Source: Candidatus Ventrousia excrementavium (GTDB lineage Bacteria > Bacillota > Clostridia > Oscillospirales > Butyricicoccaceae). Taken from it: DNA of 35,654 nt. Location: contig DVMR01000043.1 of the NCBI GenBank assembly GCA_018714845.1, forward strand, positions 1 to 35,654, read 5' to 3'. Below, in pieces: positions 1-8,909 of the stretch. A model generated the notes under the pieces. It did not search any database. It was not told the DNA's origin and was given only the letters and a program-made list of their open reading frames with translations. Each line of letters opens with the position of its first letter. Positions within the stretch are counted from its first letter, which is position 1. A program made the translations under genes and the position numbers.

Positions 1-513
1 GAGCAGCGGGTGCAAAGCGGGCACATAGCTTTGCAGCGAGCAGTTGGACTTGACAGCGATAAAACCGCGGCGGGTGCCCAGCCGGACGCGCTGCGCAGGG
101 ATAATTTCGAGGTGCCCGGGGTTGACCTCAGGGATCACCATGGGCACGTCGGGGGTGAATCGGTGAGCCGAGTTGTTGGAAACGACCGGGCACTCGAGCT
201 TTGCATAGCGCTCTTCCAGTGCACGGATTTCTTCTTTTTTCATGTCAACCGCACAAAAGACAAAGTCCACCAGCCCGGCGATTTTTTCGGCGTCGCGTTC
301 AGCATCAAGCACTGTCAAGCCGGCCAGTTTTTGCGGAATCGGGTCTTTCATGCACCAACGCCCGCCCAGAGCCTGTTCATACGTTTTTCCGGCGCTGCGG
401 GCGCTGGCGCCTAAAACTGTCACATCAAACCAGGGATGCCCGGCCAGCAGCATTGCAAAGCGCTGCCCCACCATACCTGTGGCACCGAGGATTCCCACAC
501 GATAGCTTTTCAT
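1..513 (-). CDS. asd: Aspartate-semialdehyde dehydrogenase, C-terminus cut by window edge
   Basis: The minus-strand frame starts with ATG at 513 and runs off the left edge, so only about 171 N-terminal residues are present. The enzyme reduces aspartyl phosphate to aspartate semialdehyde with NADPH, the branch point to lysine/diaminopimelate, threonine and methionine. The N-terminus reads MKSYRVGILGATGMVGQRF, a Rossmann GxxGxVG nucleotide-binding loop. Later VVSNNSAHR and KSNCSLQS are visible; the Cys of SNCS is the expected nucleophile of the archaeal/fungal-type ASADH branch. A good ribosome site (GGGAGAGG) lies about 7 bases upstream. It follows gpsA in the same direction after 76 bases and may be co-transcribed. 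Confidence 0.9.
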   Translation of the reverse strand, partial: MKSYRVGILGATGMVGQRFAMLLAGHPWFDVTVLGASARSAGKTYEQALGGRWCMKDPIPQKLAGLTVLDAERDAEKIAGLVDFVFCAVDMKKEEIRALEERYAKLECPVVSNNSAHRFTPDVPMVIPEVNPGHLEIIPAQRVRLGTRRGFIAVKSNCSLQSYVPALHPLL

Positions 514-589
514 CACATACCTCTCCCTTGCGAAGGATCTATGAGCATTATGGTCTTAATATATACTTATGCACTGCCCAATGGTGCCG

Positions 590-1612
590 TCACCATTCTG
601 ACGGGTCGTGCCAGTCGGGTTCAAGCTCGCTGCGCAGCTCGCGCGAAAACAGGCTGTTGACCACACTCTGGATGTCATCGCCGTCAAAAAGCAGGCGGTA
701 CATTGCCTCAGAAATAGGCAGTTCGACAGGGATTCTTTTTTGCAGTTCATGCACAGCCTGCACTGCATAATACCCCTCAACAACAGCGCCGACCTCGCGA
801 ATAGCCTCATCGGGCTTTTTCCCTGCGCCAATCAGCAGCCCTGCACGGCGGTTGCGGGAATGTTCGGAAATACAGGTGACAATCAGGTCGCCAACACCGG
901 AAAGCCCCGAAAAAGTCTGCGGTTTGCCGCCCATGCGCACGCCGAAGCGAGCCATTTCTGCAATGCCGCGCGTCATCAGCAGCGCTTTGGTATTGTCGCC
1001 AAAGCCGGCGCCGTCGCTGATACCGACTGCCAGTGCCATGACGTTTTTCATGGCCCCGCCCAGCTCGGCGCCTATGATGTCCGGACTGGTGTAAACGCGA
1101 AAAACCGGCGCTGAAAAAGCCGCCTGCACCGCCTCTGCCGCTCCGCGGTCACGCGAGGCGGCCACAACGGCTGTAGGCACTCCGCGTGAAACCTCTTCAG
1201 CATGTGACGGTCCAGTGAGAGCCACGACCGGAGACTGACTGCCAAGCGCGCGCTCCAGCGTGTCTGAAAGCAGGCAGTAGCCGCCTTCGCGGTCAAAGCC
1301 TTTGGACAGCAGCACCACAGGCCGGCCTGCCGGCAAAAGTCCGCGCAGGCCTGATGCTGTTTCATGTACAGCGTAAGACGGTACGGCAATGACCGCCATA
1401 TCGGCGTCAGCCGCCGAGCCCCGGTCGGTCGTCACGGCAATATCCTCGCTCAGCCGGATACCGGGCAGCAGCTGCGCATTACCTCGCTCACGCTTTAATG
1501 CCGCACACTCTTCGTCAAAAGGAGTCCAAAGCGTGACGCCGTGACCGTTTTGATGCAAAAGGCTGGCAATGGCCAGTCCCCAGCCGCCGCAGCCAAAGAC
1601 CGACATCTTCAT
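590..1612 (-). CDS. gpsA: NAD(P)H-dependent glycerol-3-phosphate dehydrogenase
   Basis: This cytosolic enzyme reduces dihydroxyacetone phosphate to sn-glycerol 3-phosphate for phospholipid synthesis. It has 340 residues, the usual length for GpsA. The N-terminus has the dinucleotide loop MSVFGCGGWGLAIA (residues 3-16). ALTGPSHAEEV and GGAMKNVMALAVGI are typical GpsA blocks, the latter with the conserved lysine, followed by NTKALLMTRGIAEM and GLSGVGDLIVTC. Its ATG overlaps the stop of plsY by four bases (ATGA), so the two genes are translationally coupled and make and then acylate glycerol 3-phosphate. Confidence 0.97.
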   Translation of the reverse strand: MKMSVFGCGGWGLAIASLLHQNGHGVTLWTPFDEECAALKRERGNAQLLPGIRLSEDIAVTTDRGSAADADMAVIAVPSYAVHETASGLRGLLPAGRPVVLLSKGFDREGGYCLLSDTLERALGSQSPVVALTGPSHAEEVSRGVPTAVVAASRDRGAAEAVQAAFSAPVFRVYTSPDIIGAELGGAMKNVMALAVGISDGAGFGDNTKALLMTRGIAEMARFGVRMGGKPQTFSGLSGVGDLIVTCISEHSRNRRAGLLIGAGKKPDEAIREVGAVVEGYYAVQAVHELQKRIPVELPISEAMYRLLFDGDDIQSVVNSLFSRELRSELEPDWHDPSEW

Positions 1613-2268
1613 GTCGCGCTCCCCTTTCCGCTCTTCTTTTTAGAGCCGATGGGCAGCTCGGTCCCCGCCATCAGCCGCTTAATGTTGTCACGGTGCAGCC
1701 AGATGACAAATCCGCCCATGACCGCCGCATACGCAAAAACATCCCACTGTCCGAAGTAGAAAATCAGTGCCGAAACCGGAAAGGCAACGGCCCCGCATAT
1801 CGATGCCAATGACATGATTCGCTTCAGGGCGATAACCACGACAAAAACGCCGACCACCACAGCAGCCATGCGCCAGTCAATCATGAAAATAAGCGAAATG
1901 CCGCATACTACACCCTTGCCGCCCTTGAAATGATAATACAAAGGGTACACGTGCCCCAAAAGAGCAGTCGTGCCACCCAGCATGGCGCCGTACTGCGGTC
2001 CGATGAGCCACTCGGCAAGAAGCGCAGCAGCCACCGTCTTGAGCGCATCCAGCACAAAGACCAGAGCCGCCTTACTTTTGCCATAGGTGCGCAGAGTATT
2101 GGTCATGCCGGCATTTCCGCTGCCAAAACGGCGGATGTCACTTTTATAAATCAGATGAGATAAAATGATCGACCAGTTGAGCGAGCCGAGCAGATACCCA
2201 GCCACAGCGGCAATCAGCAGCCGCAGCCCAAATGGCATGGAACTTATCAGCGTTTCCAGAGCAGGCAC
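1609..2268 (-). CDS. plsY: Glycerol-3-phosphate acyltransferase PlsY
   Basis: This integral membrane acyltransferase transfers the acyl group of acyl-phosphate to glycerol 3-phosphate, giving lysophosphatidic acid. It is 219 residues with about five hydrophobic segments. The three PlsY motifs are visible: GSLNWSIIL, SGNAGMTNTLRTYGK, and KGGKGV. I chose the GTG at 2268 because GAGGTG sits eight bases upstream, overlapping the TGA of der. An internal ATG at 2238 has no comparable site. It lies between der and gpsA in one tight operon. Confidence 0.95.
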   Translation of the reverse strand: MPALETLISSMPFGLRLLIAAVAGYLLGSLNWSIILSHLIYKSDIRRFGSGNAGMTNTLRTYGKSKAALVFVLDALKTVAAALLAEWLIGPQYGAMLGGTTALLGHVYPLYYHFKGGKGVVCGISLIFMIDWRMAAVVVGVFVVVIALKRIMSLASICGAVAFPVSALIFYFGQWDVFAYAAVMGGFVIWLHRDNIKRLMAGTELPIGSKKKSGKGSAT

Positions 2269-2280
2269 AGCGGCGACACC

Positions 2281-3612
2281 TCAGCTTTCTTTTTCTCCGC
2301 GCTGGCGGACGATCATGCGGATGGGCGTTCCCTGCAGTCCAAAGACCTCGCGCAGCTTGTTTTCAAGATACCGCAGGTAAGAGAAGTGGAACAGCCGCGC
2401 GTCATTGCAAAAGCAGACAAAAGCCGGCGGCTGGGTGCCCACCTGGGTCATATAGTACACTTTGAGCCTGCGTCCTTTGTCAGTCGGCGGCTGCACGCGC
2501 ACTGTCGCCTCGGCCAGCACTGCGTTAAGCGCGCCCGTCGTGATGCGCGTCGTCGCGGCCGCATACACCTTTTTAATGACATCATACAGACTGTCGACCC
2601 GCAAACCGGTTTTAGCCGAGATAAAAACAACGGGCGCATAAGTCATATAAGCCAGTTGTGCGCGGACCTTTTTTTCATATTCAGCCTGCGTGCCAGTCTC
2701 TTTTTCAATGAGATCCCACTTGTTGATGACAATGACCGAGGCTTTTCCGTTTTCATGCGCCAGCCCGGCCACCTTCGTATCCTGCTCGGTGACGCCGTCC
2801 TGCGCATCAATCATGATAAGGCAGACATCAGCACGCTCGACGGCCATCTGCGCCCGCAGCACTGAAAACTTTTCAATAGCCTCGTCCACCCTGGATTTGC
2901 GGCGGATACCGGCCGTGTCGACAAAAATAAATTTATCGTCCCCGCGCATGACAACGCTGTCAATGCTGTCGCGCGTCGTGCCCGGAACATCTGAGACAAT
3001 GACCCGCTCTTCACCGGTGACACAGTTGATAAGCGAGCTTTTGCCTGCGTTGGGTTTGCCGATGACAGCCACGCGAATGCCGGGCTGCTCATCCGGCTCA
3101 TCTTCGCCGGCAGGCGGAAAATGCTCAAAGCAGGCGTCGAGCAAATCACCCAGCCCGTAGCTGTGAACGGCAGAAACGCCGACCGGGTCGCCCAGGCCGA
3201 GGTTATAGAACTCATAAAAATCCGCCGGCGGATCGCCCGGCGTGTCCAGCTTATTGACGCACAGGACAATGGGCTTTTTAGCGCGTTTGAGCATGGACGC
3301 CACTTCCTGGTCAGCGGCGGTGACGCCGGTCCGCACGTCGCACAGCAAGATCACGACATCGGCATGGTCAATGGCGATAAAAGCCTGCTCGCGCATAAAG
3401 CGAAGAATTTCGCTGTCCGCGCGCGGCTCGATGCCGCCGGTGTCGATGACGGTAAACGGGCGGCCGCGCCACTCGGCGTCGGCATAAATACGGTCACGCG
3501 TCACACCGGGGGTGTCCTCGACAATGGCATGACGCCGTTCGACCAGCTTATTAAAAAGCAGCGACTTGCCCACATTGGGACGGCCCACAATGGCGATTAC
3601 GGGCTTTGACAA
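2281..3612 (-). CDS. der: Ribosome biogenesis GTPase Der (EngA)
   Basis: Der is a tandem-GTPase needed for 50S ribosomal subunit maturation. The 443-residue product has two G domains and a C-terminal KH-like domain, as is normal for the family. The first P-loop is GRPNVGKS (residues 7-14) with DTGG; the second is GKPNAGKSS with DTAGIRRK and NKWD. The start is TTG at 3612, chosen because GGAAGGAAGTG lies just upstream and the family begins near the first P-loop. The TGA of the DUF512 gene lies inside that ribosome site, so coupling with the upstream gene is likely. Confidence 0.97.
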   Translation of the reverse strand: MSKPVIAIVGRPNVGKSLLFNKLVERRHAIVEDTPGVTRDRIYADAEWRGRPFTVIDTGGIEPRADSEILRFMREQAFIAIDHADVVILLCDVRTGVTAADQEVASMLKRAKKPIVLCVNKLDTPGDPPADFYEFYNLGLGDPVGVSAVHSYGLGDLLDACFEHFPPAGEDEPDEQPGIRVAVIGKPNAGKSSLINCVTGEERVIVSDVPGTTRDSIDSVVMRGDDKFIFVDTAGIRRKSRVDEAIEKFSVLRAQMAVERADVCLIMIDAQDGVTEQDTKVAGLAHENGKASVIVINKWDLIEKETGTQAEYEKKVRAQLAYMTYAPVVFISAKTGLRVDSLYDVIKKVYAAATTRITTGALNAVLAEATVRVQPPTDKGRRLKVYYMTQVGTQPPAFVCFCNDARLFHFSYLRYLENKLREVFGLQGTPIRMIVRQRGEKES

Positions 3613-3618
3613 GGGCTT

Positions 3619-4929
3619 TCACTTCCTTCCCAGAACTGCCTGCAAAAATAAAGCGCCGTCGGGCTCGACGGCCTGCACCCTGACGCCCAGCTCCGCTTCG
3701 AGCTGGGGCAGCGAAACATCATCCAAAAAGACAGTCTCGCCGTGGCGCAGCATGGTCTGTGGAATGAGCAGGCGCTTTGCCTCTATTTTTCCCTTCAGCT
3801 GTTTGATTATATCGCCGCCGGTCACCAAACCGGCGACGTCTACGCCGGGGCCGAAAAACTCGTTTTCCACAGCAAAGACCTGATATTGCATTTCATTATC
3901 GCATTTTTTTGCCACCAAGTCAATCATGCGCCGCATAAAAGGAGCGGCCGCTTTGCCCGTCGCGACAGCCAGCGGGGAAACATGTCTGTGGCGCCCGCAG
4001 TCTTCAAGCGCGGCACGCAGCTCGCTTTCAAACAGCGTCACAAGGCCGACGCCGTTTTCCAGCTGCGAAAAATCCTGATAATACCCCTCGCCCGGCAGGG
4101 GCAGATGGGCCTTGAGGTACAGCTCGTCGGCCGCATAGCACTGCGGGTCGCCCAGCGACTTCTCATTGCGCTCACGCGCCTCGTCGACAATGGCGATAAT
4201 TTCTTTCGCGCTGTGCTCATCAATGGGCCTGAGCGGCTCCAGTCCGTCGCGGTAGCGGGTCAGTCCGACGGGGACGACGGCAACCGCCCCGACCGAAGGA
4301 TACAGCTCCCCCAAATCGCGCAGCGTTTTGCGCAGCTGGTCTCCGTCATTCCAGCCCGGGCAAACGACAATCTGGCACTGCAGCTGCAGCCCGGCCTCGG
4401 CGAACCGATACAGGCATGCAAGCGACTGTCCGCCCCGCCGGTTGCCCAGCATCCGGCTGCGCAGCTCAGGGTCTGTGGTATGTACCGATATATTGAGCGG
4501 TGACACCCGCATTGCGATGATGCGTTCAACATCGGCATCTGACAGGTTGGTCATGCTGATGTAGTTGCCCAGTAAAAAGGACAGCCGTGCGTCGTCATCC
4601 TTAAAATACAGCGTTTCACGCATTCCGCGCGGCAGCTGGTCGATGAAGCAGAAAATACATTTGTTGCCGCAGCTTTTCTGCGTATCAATCAGGTAGGTCT
4701 CAAAATCAAGGCCCAGTTCTTCGCCGGGCTGCTTGCGGATGTGAACAGTGCGTTCGGCATCCCCGTTGGCCAGCCTGATGGTCAGGTCAGCGTCATAGGT
4801 GTAAAACTGGTAATCCAGTACGTCGCGAATACTTTTTCCGTTGACCGCAAGCAGCGTTTCCCCCGCGCGAATCCCGGCCCGCTCGGCGGCCGAACGGCGC
4901 CGCACGCCCGTGATGACGGCAGACATCAT
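3619..4929 (-). CDS. DUF512 protein: PDZ plus radical-SAM-like domain
   Basis: This is a member of the DUF512 family that commonly neighbours der in Clostridia; its biochemical role is not established. The N-terminus (MSAVITGVRRRSAAERAGI onward) looks like a PDZ domain. Around residue 90 the cluster CGNKCIFCFIDQLPRG has the CxxxCxxC spacing of a radical-SAM iron-sulfur site, followed by a TIM-barrel-like region. An upstream ATG at 4941 is possible, but the GGGGGAAG run fits as a ribosome site for the ATGs at 4929/4926, which also match the family N-terminus. Seven bases separate it from der. Confidence 0.9.
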   Translation of the reverse strand: MMSAVITGVRRRSAAERAGIRAGETLLAVNGKSIRDVLDYQFYTYDADLTIRLANGDAERTVHIRKQPGEELGLDFETYLIDTQKSCGNKCIFCFIDQLPRGMRETLYFKDDDARLSFLLGNYISMTNLSDADVERIIAMRVSPLNISVHTTDPELRSRMLGNRRGGQSLACLYRFAEAGLQLQCQIVVCPGWNDGDQLRKTLRDLGELYPSVGAVAVVPVGLTRYRDGLEPLRPIDEHSAKEIIAIVDEARERNEKSLGDPQCYAADELYLKAHLPLPGEGYYQDFSQLENGVGLVTLFESELRAALEDCGRHRHVSPLAVATGKAAAPFMRRMIDLVAKKCDNEMQYQVFAVENEFFGPGVDVAGLVTGGDIIKQLKGKIEAKRLLIPQTMLRHGETVFLDDVSLPQLEAELGVRVQAVEPDGALFLQAVLGRK

Positions 4930-4962
4930 GACTTCCCCCATTGCACAGAATTTTCCGGATAA

Positions 4963-4994
4963 GAAAAAATAGAGAAGGAAAAGCCCCTCTCTAT
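4963..4994 (-). terminator. Intrinsic terminator after rpmF
   Basis: Read on the minus strand, ATAGAGA...TCTCTAT forms a stem extended by G-T, G-C and G-C pairs (arms within 4969-4994) and is followed directly by TTTTTTC (4963-4968). It ends the yceD-rpmF transcript before the DUF512-der operon. Confidence 0.8.
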
Positions 4995-5010
4995 CTTTAC
5001 TTGCCCATTG

Positions 5011-5199
5011 TTATTTGCTTTCTTCCACGTTGAGCACGGTGCGGCCGTTGTAAGTGCCGCAAGCCTTGCACGCTCTGTGGGAGAGGACGGGCTCACCGCA
5101 CTTCGGGCATTTCACAATGCCGGGAAGGCTGAGCTTCCAGTGCGAAGAACGGCGCTTGTCGCGGCGCTGCCGGGACAGTTTCCCCCTGGGTACTGCCAT
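5011..5199 (-). CDS. rpmF: 50S ribosomal protein L32
   Basis: The product is the 62-residue L32 protein of the large ribosomal subunit. The N-terminus MAVPRGKLSRQRRDKRR is diagnostic. CPKCG and CKACGTYNG form the four-cysteine zinc ribbon of the zinc-containing (C+) L32 type. The ATG at 5199 was chosen over a start three codons earlier because it matches the family and has AGGAGGTG about six bases upstream. It follows the DUF177 gene, the classic yceD-rpmF pairing. Confidence 0.97.
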   Translation of the reverse strand: MAVPRGKLSRQRRDKRRSSHWKLSLPGIVKCPKCGEPVLSHRACKACGTYNGRTVLNVEESK

Positions 5200-5245
5200 T
5201 TGGGACACCTCCTCTGTCTATCGTGCTTTATTTAATAACCAAAAA

Positions 5246-5749
5246 TTATTCCGGCGGCAACAGCTTTTTCAGCGCTTCCAGCCGGGGATCGACCTGCCGT
5301 AAATCACAGCCGCAGGGACCTTCGTTCAGGTCCTTGCCGCACTTGGGGCAAAGTCCCCTGCAGTCTTCACGGCACAGAACAGCCATTTCCATGTCAAGCA
5401 AAAGCTCAGGTACCGCAATGCCGTCGAGCTCGACATCGTCGCCTTCCACAGCAATGACGTCATCGCTCTCCTCATCTTCCGCAGCCCCTGAAACCAGTAA
5501 AAAATCGATGGGAACATTTTTTTCATATACAACAGGCCGGGCACAGCGCGCACAGCGGGTGTGCACTTCGGCTTCGACCTGCGCCTGAAGCCGAATCATA
5601 CCGGCTTCGTCGCTGACCTGCCCAACGACGCGGACAGGCACGGGAAAAGGTCTTTCGAAGTTGACTTCCTCTGCGGACAAATCTATGGTATAATCAAAAC
5701 AGATCCGCCCCTGCGGCGATGCCGCGAGGTCTTTTAAGTTAATGGTCAT
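5246..5749 (-). CDS. yceD: YceD/DUF177 family protein
   Basis: This 167-residue protein belongs to the DUF177 (YceD) family found upstream of rpmF in most bacteria. Family members are linked to 23S rRNA or large-subunit assembly, but the mechanism is unclear. CARCARP in the middle and CREDCRGLCPKCGKDL near the C-terminus are the conserved cysteine clusters, probably zinc-binding. The frame is open for 61 codons upstream, but ATG at 5749 has GAGGGCGAAG before it and lies correctly downstream of a perfect promoter, so it is the start. Confidence 0.92.
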   Translation of the reverse strand: MTINLKDLAASPQGRICFDYTIDLSAEEVNFERPFPVPVRVVGQVSDEAGMIRLQAQVEAEVHTRCARCARPVVYEKNVPIDFLLVSGAAEDEESDDVIAVEGDDVELDGIAVPELLLDMEMAVLCREDCRGLCPKCGKDLNEGPCGCDLRQVDPRLEALKKLLPPE

Positions 5750-5779
5750 ACTTCGCCCTCTCACAATGATACAAATGAT

Positions 5780-5808
5780 ATTATATGTGCCTTTCCCCCA
5801 TTTGTCAA
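5780..5808 (-). promoter_or_regulatory. Consensus sigma-A promoter for yceD-rpmF
   Basis: On the minus strand TTGACA (5803-5808), a 17-base spacer and TATAAT (5780-5785) match the housekeeping consensus exactly. It sits about 30 bases upstream of the yceD start. The high match fits strong ribosomal-protein expression. Confidence 0.93.
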
Positions 5809-5836
5809 GGAAAAATGTCAAAGGATTGTAAGAGAA

Positions 5837-6847
5837 ATGAAAGAGCTTAAAATCGGAAAAAACGACGACGGACAGCGGCTCGACCGCGTGCTGCGGCGCG
5901 CTGTCCCCGCTCTGCCCCCGTCTTTGATGCACAAATATTTTCGCTTAAAGCGCATCAAGCGCAACGGCGGCCGCACACAGGGTGACGTGCGTTTGTGCGC
6001 CGGTGATGTTATTCAATTATACATCAATGACGAGTTTTTTGCAAAGGCTGCGCCGGAAGAGGACTGGCGCCGTGCCAGCGGACAGCTGTCCATCATTTAT
6101 GAGGACGAGCACATTCTGCTGTGCGACAAGCGGCCGGGCCAGGTCGTGCACGAGGATGAAACCGGTGATGCCGACACCCTGATTAACAATATCAAGGCCC
6201 TTTTATATCGCCGCGGCGAGTGGGACCCCGCGCGCGAAAACGCTTTTGCGCCCGCGCTGTGCAACCGCATTGACCGCAACACCGGCGGACTGGTCATTGC
6301 AGCCAAAACGGCCGAGGCCCTGCGCATCATGAACGAAAAGATTCGCCTGCATCAGGTGCAGAAGACTTACCTCTGCCTGGTCCACGGTACTCCTTCACCG
6401 TCTTCCGGCACATTGCGTCACTTTATCCGCCGCGATACGCAGAAAAAGCAGGTCGAGGTCTTTGACCGCCCCATGCCGGGCGCCCTGACCGCCGAGCTTC
6501 GCTACCGCGTGCTTGAAAGCCGCAGCGGGCTGTCTCTGCTTGAGTGTACGCTGATTACCGGCCGTACCCACCAGATCCGTGCGCAGATGGCACACATCGG
6601 CCATCCGCTCGCCGGCGACGCCAAATACGGGACAGCGCGTCAAAACGCCAGCCTTCCCTTTGCCCACCAGGCGCTCTATGCCTGGCGGCTGCGTTTTGCC
6701 TTTGCCCCTCCCTCAGGCGTGCTTGAACATTTGACCGGGCAGAGCTTCGAGGTGCCCGACATTCCGTTCCTTGATTACTTTCATTCTCTTCCCCAGAAAT
6801 TGAATGTGAGAAATCAAGAGAAATCGCGAGGAAAACAGAAGTTTTAA
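5837..6847 (+). CDS. RluA-family rRNA pseudouridine synthase
   Basis: The enzyme isomerises uridine to pseudouridine in rRNA. The 336-residue protein has an N-terminal S4-like RNA-binding part (about 1-65) and a catalytic domain. LCNRIDRNTGGLVIAAK contains the catalytic aspartate (D146); the usual HRLD is NRID here. TGRTHQIRAQMAHIGHPLAGD is the second family signature. Which uridine is modified (RluC, RluD or another subclass) cannot be told. It is divergent from yceD, starting 29 bases from that promoter. The AAGAGA site is weak but the start fits the family. Confidence 0.92.
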   Translation: MKELKIGKNDDGQRLDRVLRRAVPALPPSLMHKYFRLKRIKRNGGRTQGDVRLCAGDVIQLYINDEFFAKAAPEEDWRRASGQLSIIYEDEHILLCDKRPGQVVHEDETGDADTLINNIKALLYRRGEWDPARENAFAPALCNRIDRNTGGLVIAAKTAEALRIMNEKIRLHQVQKTYLCLVHGTPSPSSGTLRHFIRRDTQKKQVEVFDRPMPGALTAELRYRVLESRSGLSLLECTLITGRTHQIRAQMAHIGHPLAGDAKYGTARQNASLPFAHQALYAWRLRFAFAPPSGVLEHLTGQSFEVPDIPFLDYFHSLPQKLNVRNQEKSRGKQKF

Positions 6848-6909
6848 GAGCTTTTTTCGGTGCCGAACGATTTGCCTCGAAGATTTCGCAAAAAATCATG
6901 AAAAAACCA

Positions 6910-6937
6910 TTGACATTCGCAGAATATGTGCTATATT
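6910..6937 (+). promoter_or_regulatory. Sigma-A-type promoter for potABCD
   Basis: TTGACA (6910-6915), a 16-base spacer and TATATT (6932-6937) lie about 70 bases upstream of the potA start. The leader between them shows no riboswitch I recognise. Confidence 0.75.
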
Positions 6938-7009
6938 TACTTTGTCGAAACATGCGGGTGCCCCAAAGCCACGCCCTTCGGCAAATCTTTGTTTCAAGGG
7001 GGTTGGGAG

Positions 7010-8068
7010 ATGAGCGAACATCTGATTCGTCTCGAGAACATCCATAAGGATTATGGAGGCAAACAGGTCTTAAAATCTATCAATCTGTCGGTACGGGACA
7101 AGGAATTTGTCACCCTTTTGGGTCCGTCCGGCTGTGGCAAGACCACTACTTTGCGCATCATCGGCGGGTTTGAGACGCCGACTGCCGGTGTGGTCTATTT
7201 TGATGAAAAAAAATATAACGATGTCCCGCCGCACAAGCGGCAGGTCAATACGGTCTTTCAGCGCTATGCCCTGTTTCCGCACCTCGATGTGTTTGAAAAC
7301 ATCGCCTTTGGGCTGCGCATTCGCAAAACACCTGAAAAAGAAATTAAAGAGTCCGTTTCAAGCATGCTCAAGCTGGTCAATTTGTCCGGCTACGAAAAGC
7401 GCTCAGTGACTTCACTTTCGGGCGGCGAGCAGCAGCGCATTGCTATTGCCCGCGCACTGGTCAACCGTCCTCGCGTTCTGCTGCTCGACGAGCCGCTGGG
7501 CGCGCTCGACCTTAAGCTGCGCAAAGAGATGCAGACCGAGCTCAAGCAGATTCAAACACAGCTCGGCATCACCTTTATTTATGTTACCCACGACCAGGAA
7601 GAAGCTCTGACCATGAGCGACACCGTCGTCGTCATGAAGCGAGGCCGTATTCAGCAGGTTGGCACCCCCATTGGCATTTACAACGAGCCTGCCAACGCCT
7701 TTGTCGCCGACTTTATCGGCGAGAGCAACATTGTCGACGGCATCATGAATGAGGACCTGGTGTGTACCTTTGCCGGCCGCACCTTTGAATGTACGGACCG
7801 CGGCTTTGAGAAAAACGAAAACGTCGACGTCGTCATCCGCCCCGAAGACCTGAAAATGGTCCCGCCCGAAGAGGGCATGCTGCAGGGCATTGTCGAAAGC
7901 GTCGTGTTCAAGGGCGTACATTATGAAATGACGGTGCGCTCGGGCGACATTGTGTGGCTGGTGCAGTCCACATTGCCCGAGGTCTGCGGAACCAACGTGG
8001 GTCTGAAGGTCGCCCCCTTTGACATCCACATCATGAGAAAGTCCGAGGCCGAAGATGAAGAAGATTAA
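7010..8068 (+). CDS. potA: Spermidine/putrescine ABC transporter ATPase
   Basis: This is the ATP-hydrolysing subunit of a polyamine importer. The 352-residue product has Walker [10 protein letters not shown] (about 38-46), signature LSGGEQQR, Walker [13 protein letters not shown] and the H-loop THD. A C-terminal TOBE-like region contains [10 protein letters not shown]. The ATG at 7010 was preferred to upstream in-frame starts because AAGGGGG and GGGAG precede it and the family begins with this sequence. The 3' end overlaps potB by 14 bases, first gene of potABCD. Confidence 0.96.
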   Translation: MSEHLIRLENIHKDYGGKQVLKSINLSVRDKEFVTLLGPSGCGKTTTLRIIGGFETPTAGVVYFDEKKYNDVPPHKRQVNTVFQRYALFPHLDVFENIAFGLRIRKTPEKEIKESVSSMLKLVNLSGYEKRSVTSLSGGEQQRIAIARALVNRPRVLLLDEPLGALDLKLRKEMQTELKQIQTQLGITFIYVTHDQEEALTMSDTVVVMKRGRIQQVGTPIGIYNEPANAFVADFIGESNIVDGIMNEDLVCTFAGRTFECTDRGFEKNENVDVVIRPEDLKMVPPEEGMLQGIVESVVFKGVHYEMTVRSGDIVWLVQSTLPEVCGTNVGLKVAPFDIHIMRKSEAEDEED

Positions 8069-8909
8069 ACTGGCTTTGATTCCCTATTCGGTCTACGCGC
8101 TGATCTTCATCGTCGCCCCCATTCTGCTCATTCTGCTTTATAGTTTTCAGGATACCGGCGGCGCCTGGACGCTTGAAAACTATGCGCGTTTTTTTGACTT
8201 CAGCGACCCTGTGTACCTTAAGGTCCTGTGGCGCAGCATCAAGCTGGCCGTTATCTCAACTGTCATCTGCCTGATTCTGGGTTATCCGATGGCCTACATC
8301 CTCTCCAAGCTTTCGCCCCGCGTGCGCGGCACCATTGCTTTTTTGTTTGTGTTGCCCATGTGGATGAACTTTCTGCTGCGCACCTATTCGTGGATGTCTC
8401 TTTTGGAGCGCACCGGGCTCATCAATACCTTTATTGAGTGGCTCAACGGTCTCTTGCCGGCTGCCATTCAGATTCCGGCGCTCAACATCATGTACACACA
8501 GTGGGCTGTTGTGCTGGGCAACGTCTATAACTTCCTGCCCTTTATGATTCTGCCCATTTACACAGTGCTCATCAAAATTGACAGAAGCCTGATCGAGGCG
8601 GCGCAGGACCTGGGCGCCAGCCGCGGCCGCGTCTTTCTAAAGGTCATTTTTCCGCTGTCACTGCCCGGCGTTGTATCGGGCATTTCCATGACCTTTATGC
8701 CGGCTGTCACGACCTTTGTCATCTCCCGTCTGCTCGGCGGCGGTCAGAATGCCCTGATCGGCGACGTCATTGAAAATCAGTTCAAGGTGGTCGGCGACTG
8801 GGGCTTCGGCTCGGCCATGTCGGTCATTCTCATGATTCTGATTCTGGTCACCATGGGGGTCATCCGTCGATTCGAGTCTGATAAAACCGGAAGGAGCGTG
8901 CTGATGTGA
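8055..8909 (+). CDS. potB: Polyamine ABC transporter permease PotB
   Basis: This 284-residue inner-membrane permease forms one half of the polyamine channel. It has about six hydrophobic segments and the cytoplasmic EAA loop [21 protein letters not shown] that docks on PotA. It starts inside the end of potA and its TGA overlaps the GTG start of potC, showing strong translational coupling. Confidence 0.95.
   Translation: MKKIKLALIPYSVYALIFIVAPILLILLYSFQDTGGAWTLENYARFFDFSDPVYLKVLWRSIKLAVISTVICLILGYPMAYILSKLSPRVRGTIAFLFVLPMWMNFLLRTYSWMSLLERTGLINTFIEWLNGLLPAAIQIPALNIMYTQWAVVLGNVYNFLPFMILPIYTVLIKIDRSLIEAAQDLGASRGRVFLKVIFPLSLPGVVSGISMTFMPAVTTFVISRLLGGGQNALIGDVIENQFKVVGDWGFGSAMSVILMILILVTMGVIRRFESDKTGRSVLM

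Noticed and set aside
580-597. Terminator between gpsA and asd
   Set aside because: The AATGGTG/CACCATT hairpin overlaps the gpsA stop but has no T tract on the minus strand, so I do not call it.
6848-7009. Riboswitch in the potABCD leader
   Set aside because: No known aptamer pattern or terminator/antiterminator pair is visible.
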